Assembly: GCA_903907885.1 (NCBI GenBank)
Contig: CAIVPY010000644.1
Span: 1-7,202 of the forward strand
DNA length: 7,202 nucleotides
Reading direction: 5' to 3'
Origin: an uncultured Bacteroidota bacterium
GTDB lineage: Bacteria; Bacteroidota; Bacteroidia; UKL13-3
The translations under genes and the position numbers were made by a program. Position 1 is the first letter of the stretch. Each line of letters opens with the position of its first letter. Shown here in pieces: positions 1 through 5,697 of the stretch. Below the pieces are notes generated by a model. The model worked only from the letters and a program-made list of their open reading frames with translations. It did not search any database and had not been told where the DNA came from.

Positions 1-240
1 AAGGCATTTGGAGATAATTTGTCAGATTTGGGAAATGGAATCTTTGCCATTTTCAGTGGTGATATCAACCAAGATGGTTCTGTCGATTTTAATGATTACC
101 CAGATTTGGACATTAGTAGTAACAATGGCGATTTAGGCTATTTAGTTACAGACCTAAATGGTGATGCTTCTGTTGATTTTAACGATTATCCTATTTTAGA
201 TATTAATAGTAATATTGGGGTACTTTCAATAAGACCTTAA
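1..240 (+). CDS. C-terminal end of a probable secreted protein with two dockerin/EF-hand-like calcium loops (5' end outside window)
   Basis: The reading frame is open from the first base and ends at TAA 238-240, so this is the last 79 residues of a longer protein; the TTG at 19 is not a credible start. Two 12-residue loops with acidic or Asn/Ser ligands at positions 1, 3, 5, 7, 9 and 12 lie at visible residues 21-32 (DINQDGSVDFND) and 51-62 (DLNGDASVDFND), 30 residues apart. Each is followed by a near-identical DYPxLDIxSN segment, so the two units are an internal duplication. Such paired dockerin type I-like loops at the extreme C-terminus, ending in a short Ile-Arg-Pro tail, are familiar to me from large exported Bacteroidetes proteins; calcium binding and surface location are inferred from that. 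No T9SS type A tail follows. The function of the missing N-terminal part cannot be told. Confidence 0.75.
   Translation, partial: KAFGDNLSDLGNGIFAIFSGDINQDGSVDFNDYPDLDISSNNGDLGYLVTDLNGDASVDFNDYPILDINSNIGVLSIRP
61..219 (+). repeat. Tandem duplication of a 90-bp unit coding the calcium-loop module
   Basis: Bases 61-129 and 151-219 encode two copies of the same module (D-x-N-x-D-x-S-V-D-F-N-D-Y-P-x-L-D-I-x-S-N), offset by exactly 90 bp. The core (TCTGT[C/T]GATTTTAA[T/C]GATTA) is almost identical in DNA, with differences mostly at third codon positions. This indicates an internal duplication kept under protein-level selection. Confidence 0.6.
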
Positions 241-268
241 TAATTTTTTAGGCAAATTAATTAGTTCG

Positions 269-300
269 TAAGGGCTCGGTTTTAACAAATCGAGCCCTTA
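269..300 (+). terminator. Hairpin terminator after the dockerin-like gene
   Basis: A perfect 10-bp stem, TAAGGGCTCG (269-278) with CGAGCCCTTA (291-300), encloses a 12-nt loop and starts 29 bp after the stop codon at 240. A second small hairpin, TTCCT-TT-AGGAA (301-312), and the T-rich TATTATTTTT follow. The uridine tract is interrupted rather than immediate, so termination efficiency is uncertain, but position and stem strength fit a transcript end. Confidence 0.65.
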
Positions 301-494
301 TTCCTTTAGGAATATTATTTTTCACTCAAGTGGTAAAATTTATTACAGATTATGTAGTCAAAGCCATGGTGAATAGCTCAGTGTGTGAGAAAAACCTAGC
401 CGCCAAATCTAAAGTGAAACCGATATTAAATTTGTCGAATTTTTCTGACTGTCAACCGTAAACGCATTCATTTCAATTACTGGCAGAGTTTAAC

Positions 495-525
495 AAAAAA
501 AGGTTTTCAGAAAACTCTGAAAACC
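495..525 (-). terminator. Intrinsic terminator of the tRNA-fMet transcript
   Basis: Read on the minus strand, GGTTTTCAGA (516-525) pairs perfectly with TCTGAAAACC (502-511) around a 4-nt loop, and is followed directly by seven T (A-run 495-501). It begins 11 nt downstream of the tRNA CCA end. This is a textbook rho-independent terminator. Confidence 0.92.
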
Positions 526-536
526 CTTGATTTTAT

Positions 537-611
<75 letters not shown>

Positions 612-679
612 ATATATCTTTAGATTAAAAACTGTCGCTTGTTAAATAAATAAAGGATAATTCCTTTTTTATGGGAGTG

Positions 680-710
680 CAAATATAATGTTGTTTATTT
701 GCTGTGCAAA
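680..710 (-). promoter_or_regulatory. Bacteroidetes-type promoter for tRNA-fMet
   Basis: On the minus strand, TTTG (707-710) and TATATTTG (680-687) are separated by 19 bp. This matches the Bacteroidetes housekeeping-sigma consensus TTTG-N(about 19)-TAnnTTTG. Transcription would start near 673-676, giving a leader of about 60 nt before the tRNA 5' end at 611. The element lies just upstream of era, so the two units diverge from a shared 115-bp region. Confidence 0.75.
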
Positions 711-726
711 TAAATATTCAATAGTA

Positions 727-1611
727 ATGGGATTTAAATCGGGTTTTGTAAGTATTATAGGTAAGCCAAATGTTGGTAAAAGCACCTTATTGAACGCCAT
801 CATAGGTGAAAAATTATCTATAATAACACCAAAGGTGCAAACAACAAGACACAGAATTATGGGTATTTTAAACAATCCCGAATACCAAATTGTGTTTAGC
901 GATACGCCCGGAATCATTCAGCCCCACTACAAACTACAAGGAAGTATGATGAAATTTGTGAACGAAAGTTTGCAAGATGCCGACTTGGTTTTGTTCGTTT
1001 GTGATTTTGACAGAGGAAGCGAAGAACCAGAAATCATCGAAAGACTTAAACTTATCAAAACCCCAATGATTTGTTTGATAAATAAAATTGATGAAAGTGG
1101 TCAAGATGCAGTGACGGAGAAAATAAATTTTTGGCGTCAACAAGCCAATTTCAAAGAAGTTATTCCTATTTCAGCTTCAAACAAGTTCAATATTGACATC
1201 CTTTTAAACAACATCAAAGAATATCTTCAAGAAGGTGCACCTTTCTTTGAAATGGACCAAATGACCGACAAGTCAGAGCGTTTTATTGCATCTGAAATCA
1301 TCCGTGAAAAGATAATGCTTCGCTACAAAGAAGAGATACCTTATTCGGTTGAGGTTGAAATTGAAAGTTTTAAAGACGAAGAAAAAATCATCCGTATTTC
1401 GGCAGTAATCTATGTGTTACGCGATTCGCAAAAACAAATTTTAATTGGACGAGGGGGAATAGCCATTAAGAATGTGGGTGTAGCCGCTCGAAGAGACATG
1501 GAAAAATTCTTTGGAAAACATGTGTTTCTGCAAACCTTCGTAAAAGTAAAAGAAGGATGGCGAGATAACGACAATATGTTGAGACAGTTTGGTTACGAAA
1601 CCGATAAATAA
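727..1611 (+). CDS. era: GTPase Era (ribosome small-subunit assembly)
   Basis: Era is a GTPase that binds the 3' end of 16S rRNA and assists 30S maturation. All G motifs are visible in the 294-residue product: G1 GKPNVGKST (12-20), G2 TTRHR (39-43), G3 DTPG (59-62), G4 NKID (119-122) and G5 SAS (149-151). The C-terminal KH domain (roughly 195-285) carries the RNA-binding loop GRGGIAIKNVG (241-251), and DKSERFIASEIIREKI (181-196) is the typical linker before it. Length is normal (E. coli about 301). I chose ATG 727, giving MGFKSGFVSIIG, because Era homologues begin close to this point. An in-frame ATG at 688 would add 13 residues unlike Era and overlaps the tRNA promoter. No Shine-Dalgarno is apparent. 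The gene converges on murF with 2 bp between stop codons and no terminator between them. Confidence 0.96.
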   Translation: MGFKSGFVSIIGKPNVGKSTLLNAIIGEKLSIITPKVQTTRHRIMGILNNPEYQIVFSDTPGIIQPHYKLQGSMMKFVNESLQDADLVLFVCDFDRGSEEPEIIERLKLIKTPMICLINKIDESGQDAVTEKINFWRQQANFKEVIPISASNKFNIDILLNNIKEYLQEGAPFFEMDQMTDKSERFIASEIIREKIMLRYKEEIPYSVEVEIESFKDEEKIIRISAVIYVLRDSQKQILIGRGGIAIKNVGVAARRDMEKFFGKHVFLQTFVKVKEGWRDNDNMLRQFGYETDK

Positions 1612-1613
1612 TC

Positions 1614-2912
1614 CTACAATACCTCTAGCAAAGTCTCTAGCTTCATTCCTCTAGACCCTTTGATAAAAACAAAACTTTCTTTCAAAGGTCTTGTTTTTTT
1701 TAGGTAGTCATTAGCTTCTTGTGTGGTTTCAAAACACATATAAGCACTCGTATTGTATTTCTTAAACTCTGAACCCACCAGCATTACATTTTCCAAGTTC
1801 AATTGTTGGCATAAATGAATGATGTATTTGTGCTCTGCTTCAGCATAAACACCCAATTCAAACATATCGCCTAAAATAAAAACCTTATTGGGATTTGACA
1901 TCATAGCGGTGTTTTTCAAAGCCAATTCCATGCTACTTGGGTTGGCATTGTAGGCATCCATGTACACGGTATTCTTCTCTGTTTTTATGATTTGTGAGCG
2001 ATTGTTCTTTGGTTGGTACTTTTCAATACCCCTTTTAATCTCTTCCTCACTCATACCAAAGTGCAACCCTAAGGCCACAGCAACCATGATATTATCAAAA
2101 TTATAATCACCGCTTAAATGAGAAGTTATGCTAGATGATTTATGAATGTTGAATTCAATATTTGGTTGAAGTTGTGAGGCAAAAGCAGCATAGTCAGCAG
2201 ACTTTTCTTTGCCATCAAAGTTTCCAGCATAGGTTTTCTTGTTTTCTAATCTTGCTGCCATACGAAGTAACCATTCATCGTGGGCATTGACAAAGGCTAG
2301 TCCATTATTTTTTAACAAATAGTAATACAACTCGCTATTTGATTTTGCTACACCTTCAAGGCTACCAAAGCCATCCAAATGGTCTTTTCCATTATTGGTA
2401 ATCAAACCAAAATTAGGTTCAGCTATTTCACACAAAAAAGCATTTTCTCCCACATGATTTGCACCCATTTCAATTACAGCCATTTGGTGTTCTGGATTTA
2501 TCATTAAAAGTGTAAGAGGCAAGCCAATATGGTTGTTGAAATTGCCAGGTGTGCTCAGGGTTACAAACTTTTCTGACAATACCGAATGTATCAATTCCTT
2601 AGTAGTCGTCTTTCCATTTGAGCCCACTATGGCAATTACAGGAATTTGCAATTGTTGGCGATGATACTTGGCAAGATTTTGTAAGAATACTAATACATCA
2701 TCAACCAAAACAAATTTGTCTGACTTTTTATATTCTGCCTCATCTATAACCACATAAGCCGCACCTTGTTCTAAGGCTTGTTCAGCAAAGGTATTGGCAT
2801 TAAACCTCTCACCCTTCAAAGCAAAAAACAATGAGTCTTTTTTAATTTTTCTTGTATCGGTTGATATAATTGGATATTGAAGAAATATCTTATAAAATTG
2901 TTCTATAGTCAT
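1614..2912 (-). CDS. murF: UDP-N-acetylmuramoyl-tripeptide--D-alanyl-D-alanine ligase MurF
   Basis: MurF adds D-Ala-D-Ala to UDP-MurNAc-tripeptide with ATP hydrolysis, the last cytoplasmic step of peptidoglycan precursor assembly. The 432-residue product has the three-domain Mur ligase layout. An N-terminal substrate domain (about 1-88) includes STDTRKIKKDSLFFALKGE (17-35). The central ATPase domain has P-loop VGSNGKTTTKE (96-106), the EMGAN segment (148-152) and TNNGKDHLDGFGS (172-184), equivalent to the usual TNxGxAHLExFGS. The C-terminal domain carries YMDAYNANPSSM (317-328), ILGDMFELG (346-354) and KGSRGMKLE (418-426). YNANPSSM and GDMxELG distinguish MurF from MurC, D and E. It stands alone rather than in a dcw cluster, divergent from the FG-GAP gene. 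The AHLE to DHLD variation is conservative around the retained His. Confidence 0.95.
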   Translation of the reverse strand: MTIEQFYKIFLQYPIISTDTRKIKKDSLFFALKGERFNANTFAEQALEQGAAYVVIDEAEYKKSDKFVLVDDVLVFLQNLAKYHRQQLQIPVIAIVGSNGKTTTKELIHSVLSEKFVTLSTPGNFNNHIGLPLTLLMINPEHQMAVIEMGANHVGENAFLCEIAEPNFGLITNNGKDHLDGFGSLEGVAKSNSELYYYLLKNNGLAFVNAHDEWLLRMAARLENKKTYAGNFDGKEKSADYAAFASQLQPNIEFNIHKSSSITSHLSGDYNFDNIMVAVALGLHFGMSEEEIKRGIEKYQPKNNRSQIIKTEKNTVYMDAYNANPSSMELALKNTAMMSNPNKVFILGDMFELGVYAEAEHKYIIHLCQQLNLENVMLVGSEFKKYNTSAYMCFETTQEANDYLKKTRPLKESFVFIKGSRGMKLETLLEVL

Positions 2913-2932
2913 TTAAGAATTTATTATGAGTG

Positions 2933-2967
2933 CAAATGTTTTGTTTTACTTATTTTTACCAAGCAAA
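2933..2967 (-). promoter_or_regulatory. Probable murF promoter
   Basis: On the minus strand, TTATTTGC (TTTG at 2964-2967) precedes AACATTTGCACTC (AACATTTG at 2933-2940). The -7-like element departs from TAnnTTTG only at its first base, and the 23-bp spacing is longer than the usual 19. The same words TTATTTGC and ATTTGCACTC occur in the tRNA-fMet promoter at 680-710, which supports the call. The start would lie near 2926-2930, leaving a leader of about 15 nt before the ATG. Confidence 0.5.
2951..2958 (+). promoter_or_regulatory. Possible -7 element for the FG-GAP gene
   Basis: TATTTTTA followed by CC resembles the -7 site TATTTTTGCC seen before kbl, and lies 20 bp before the ATG at 2979, a spacing close to that at kbl (22 bp). 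No clear TTTG is found at the matching -33 position, so support is weak. Confidence 0.3.
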
Positions 2968-2978
2968 TAAATCATTTT

Positions 2979-5270
2979 ATGAGACATATAGCCGCAATTT
3001 TTTTACTTATTCTGTGCGTAAACTTCAATGCCCATTCTCAAAGCGACTACACTTTAAACTACAAAAACAGCATAAAAGTGCTCAATCAAAATAATGACAC
3101 GCTAAAGATGCCCTTTGTGGGTGGGCTTACAGCTGCGCAGTTCATGAATATAGACCTAAATGGCGATGGTAAAAAAGACTTATTTGTGTTTGATAGGCAA
3201 GGCGGAGTGGTGCTTACTTTTCTTCAAACTGCAGCCGGACTTGTTTATACCCCACATTATGAAAGCATGTTTCCAGACCTAAATGATTGGGTAAAACTTA
3301 TAGATTATAACTGCGATGGAAAATTAGATATCTTCTCTAATGTGGATGAAAATGCCAGTCCTGATAAATCAGTTATCACCTATTATTCAGGGGTTCGTTA
3401 TCTTAAAAATATTTCGACCCAAACCAATAAATTAGAGTTTAAACAATATACCAATCAACTTTTTTCGCAAACACAATCTCAATCATTTAGCAATGTTTAT
3501 GTAAATAATTTAGACTACCCTGTTGTTGATGATTTAGACAATGATGGTGATGTGGATGTAATAACCAGCATTGTTGGGCAGCTTAACCTCACATACTTAG
3601 CTAATTTAGCTAAACAAAAAAACAACTGTGATACTTTCGATTTAATCACACGAGATGAGGCTTGGGGCTATGTTCGTTATTTGGGTTTCGCAAATAAGTT
3701 TTTATTACACGATACTACACCTTATTATAGAAATTACAAACATGGTGAACATAATGGCATAGGAATGTGTTTGTACGATTTTGACAATGATGGTGATAAG
3801 GACTTGCTATACGGTGATGTAAGTTACAATAGCTTGGTATATCTTGAAAACGGCAAAACCATCAATTCGCTAGGACGAGATTCTATTATATCTCAAGATA
3901 CCATTTTTCCTAAAGGTACAACCCAAGCCTATATGAGCACATGGCCGATAGGTTATGTGGCCGATGTTGATGGTGATGGGAAAAACGAATTGATTGTAAC
4001 TCCAAATGCAACAGATGGCGCTAAAAACACGAACCATGTTATGTTATATAATTTCGGAAATACAGGATCAGGAGGGAAATTGGAGTTTCAATATAAACAA
4101 AGCGACTTTTTGGTGAAAGACATGATAGACCTTGGTGGTGGAGCTTTCCCATCATTTACTGATATAGATTCAGATGGTGATATGGATCTGGTAGTAGCCA
4201 CAAATGGCGATTTTAGCATTACCAAAAACCAACAAGACCATTTAGTTTTATTCAAAAATATAGGGAACAACGTATATCCAGTCTTTCAATTACAAGACAC
4301 TAATTTCTTAAACATTTCTTCTGGATATGGAGTAATAAAAGACATTGCTCCAAGCTTTGGCGATCTTGATGGAGATGGTAAAGTCGACTTATTATTTGGT
4401 GATTTTACAGGTAATTTCAGGTTTTACAAAAATCAAAGCGCTGGAAATTTTATCTCTTTCGTGAAACAAAGCGACAACTACTTTAAGATGAATTTTGGAG
4501 CCTACAACACCCCTCAGTTGGTTGACTTTAACAAAGATGGATTATTAGACATCATCACTGGTAATCAAAAGGGTTTTATTGCCTATTTCCAAAACAAGGG
4601 TACTACCCAAAACCCACAGTTCGATTCCTTGCCAACCATTGACACACTTGGAAATATTTTTGTTGGAAACTCATACACTGTGGGTAGTTCAACCTTCTAC
4701 GATAATGGATACTCTGCACCTAGCCTTGTTGATATGGATGCTGATGGAAATTACGAAATGCTTGTGGGGAACAACTTTGGTCAGTTGAATGTGTACTCAA
4801 ATGTGCTTCCAACAAAGGGAAACAAAGCCAAAAAATCAACTCTAAAATATATGTATAATGATGCCGTTTCAACTACTAAATCGAAGATGGGGAATTATAT
4901 CAGACCAAGTTCTTATAAATTGCCAAACGATAGCTTTCCAATGGTGGCTGTGGGCAATGCAAGGGGAGGCCTTAGAATGTTTTCTGGTCAAAAGTCAAAA
5001 TCATCCGTTAAAGAAATAGCTCAAGAAAACAACAAAGTGCTGTTGTATCCAAACCCTTCTAAAAACGAATTGTTTATTGACCTAAAAAACAATCGCTTTG
5101 GTTCATATCGAATTTATAACCTTATTGGCACAGAGGTGTTGAGCGGAATTTTTAATATGCAAAATATCCAAAACATAAACATACAAGGAATTGAAAACGG
5201 CATTTATTTTATCTCCATGCAAGGAGATGATGGCAAAACAGAAAGTATCAAGTTTGTGATTTCGAAGTAG
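2979..5270 (+). CDS. Secreted FG-GAP/VCBS-repeat protein with T9SS type A sorting domain
   Basis: This 763-residue exported protein begins with a signal peptide (MRHIAAIFLLILCVNFNAHSQ, cleavage probably near residue 21). Nine acidic calcium loops of the FG-GAP/VCBS type (DxDxDGxxD) start near residues 59, 109, 185, 267, 329, 395, 462, 516 and 585, each followed by a hydrophobic strand such as DLLFGD or DIITGN. Spacing of 50-82 residues suggests blades of an integrin-alpha-like beta-propeller. Residues 687-763, from VLLYPNPSKNELFIDL to SIKFVISK, form a type A T9SS C-terminal domain (Por_Secre_tail), so the protein should cross the outer membrane by T9SS and be released or anchored at the surface. 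ATG 2979 is chosen because it opens on the signal peptide; the in-frame ATG at 2877 lies inside murF and adds 34 unrelated residues. The ligand is unknown. It appears monocistronic, with nothing enzymatic visible. Confidence 0.9.
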   Translation: MRHIAAIFLLILCVNFNAHSQSDYTLNYKNSIKVLNQNNDTLKMPFVGGLTAAQFMNIDLNGDGKKDLFVFDRQGGVVLTFLQTAAGLVYTPHYESMFPDLNDWVKLIDYNCDGKLDIFSNVDENASPDKSVITYYSGVRYLKNISTQTNKLEFKQYTNQLFSQTQSQSFSNVYVNNLDYPVVDDLDNDGDVDVITSIVGQLNLTYLANLAKQKNNCDTFDLITRDEAWGYVRYLGFANKFLLHDTTPYYRNYKHGEHNGIGMCLYDFDNDGDKDLLYGDVSYNSLVYLENGKTINSLGRDSIISQDTIFPKGTTQAYMSTWPIGYVADVDGDGKNELIVTPNATDGAKNTNHVMLYNFGNTGSGGKLEFQYKQSDFLVKDMIDLGGGAFPSFTDIDSDGDMDLVVATNGDFSITKNQQDHLVLFKNIGNNVYPVFQLQDTNFLNISSGYGVIKDIAPSFGDLDGDGKVDLLFGDFTGNFRFYKNQSAGNFISFVKQSDNYFKMNFGAYNTPQLVDFNKDGLLDIITGNQKGFIAYFQNKGTTQNPQFDSLPTIDTLGNIFVGNSYTVGSSTFYDNGYSAPSLVDMDADGNYEMLVGNNFGQLNVYSNVLPTKGNKAKKSTLKYMYNDAVSTTKSKMGNYIRPSSYKLPNDSFPMVAVGNARGGLRMFSGQKSKSSVKEIAQENNKVLLYPNPSKNELFIDLKNNRFGSYRIYNLIGTEVLSGIFNMQNIQNINIQGIENGIYFISMQGDDGKTESIKFVISK

Positions 5271-5310
5271 TAAAACAAAAACGTTTTCTTGCGGATTTTA
5301 TGAATGTAGT

Positions 5311-5448
5311 ATGCAAGTGCTTTTCATTCGCGAAGACGATTTTCACAGTGCGTGCAAAATGATTTCAAGCAAGGGTTTGTGCAGCCTTATAGATTTTGCC
5401 AAGTCGAATGGATTTAGCCAAGAGGCAAAACATATACAGCGGCAATAA
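5311..5448 (+). CDS. Possible small protein of 45 residues, unknown
   Basis: ATG 5311 to TAA 5446-5448 encodes 45 residues (MQVLFIREDDFHSACKMISS...). The frame is open back to 5260 without a better start. The product is mixed polar and hydrophobic with three Cys/His-like positions but no motif I recognise, and there is no signal peptide or membrane segment. It lies 40 bp after the FG-GAP stop in the same direction, without its own obvious promoter, and ends 2 bp before the palindromic repeat unit. It could equally be a chance ORF or the relic of a degraded gene; the region is slightly more GC-rich than its flanks. Confidence 0.22.
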   Translation: MQVLFIREDDFHSACKMISSKGLCSLIDFAKSNGFSQEAKHIQRQ

Positions 5449-5451
5449 AAC

Positions 5452-5497
5452 GTCCATTGAGCGGAGTCGAAATGGCGTTTCGACTCCGCTCAACGAC
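5452..5497. repeat. REP-like palindrome, GAGCGGAGTCGAAA family
   Basis: TTGAGCGGAGTCGAAA (5457-5472) and TTTCGACTCCGCTCAA (5478-5493) are perfect 16-bp complements around a 5-nt loop (TGGCG). GTC (5452-5454) and GAC (5495-5497) can extend the stem across a small internal loop. Its GC-rich stem stands out from the AT-rich surroundings. From general knowledge, intergenic palindromes with this GAGCGGAGTCGAA core recur many times in Bacteroidetes genomes. It may protect the 3' end of, or terminate, the upstream transcript, although no T-run follows. Confidence 0.8.
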
Positions 5498-5530
5498 CAT
5501 TAGGCACATTGAAAATCAAAACTCTTTTGG

Positions 5531-5554
5531 TTACTTTTGGTTTACCAAAAGTAA
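5531..5554. repeat. Second intergenic inverted repeat (TTACTTTTGG / CCAAAAGTAA)
   Basis: TTACTTTTGG (5531-5540) and CCAAAAGTAA (5545-5554) form a perfect 10-bp stem with a TTTA loop. The left arm is preceded by another CTTTTGG (5524-5530), a short direct repeat with no matching partner on the right. It lies 37 bp after the GAGCGGAGTCGAAA palindrome. It could act as a weak bidirectional terminator or a mobile palindromic repeat; no T-run follows. Confidence 0.6.
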
Positions 5555-5646
5555 TAGATGTAAAATTTGTTCATTATTTTAATTACTTACTCTCTATAAA
5601 ATTAAACTTACCCCAAACAATCATATTATTTCCATAAAATTCTGCT

Positions 5647-5675
5647 TTTAGTTTAGACAGCAAAGTATATTTTTG
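5647..5675 (+). promoter_or_regulatory. Probable kbl promoter
   Basis: TATTTTTG (5668-5675) matches the Bacteroidetes -7 consensus TAnnTTTG exactly. A degenerate -33 element, TTTA(G) at 5647-5650, lies 17 bp upstream. The start would be near 5680, giving a leader of about 18 nt, AT-rich and without a Shine-Dalgarno site, before ATG 5698. Confidence 0.55.
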
Positions 5676-5697
5676 CCTGTATCTAATTAAACATATT

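Noticed and set aside
688..726. N-terminal extension of Era from ATG 688
   Set aside because: The 13 extra residues do not resemble Era, which normally begins close to the GxxNVGKS loop as MGFKSGFVSIIG does. The ATG also overlaps the tRNA promoter on the other strand.
2877..2978. N-terminal extension of the FG-GAP protein from ATG 2877
   Set aside because: It would overlap the start of murF and bury a clear signal peptide that begins at ATG 2979.
5278..5287. AAAACGTTTT palindrome just after the FG-GAP stop as a terminator
   Set aside because: It is a 10-bp palindrome with no loop and no GC stem, so it cannot form a stable hairpin.
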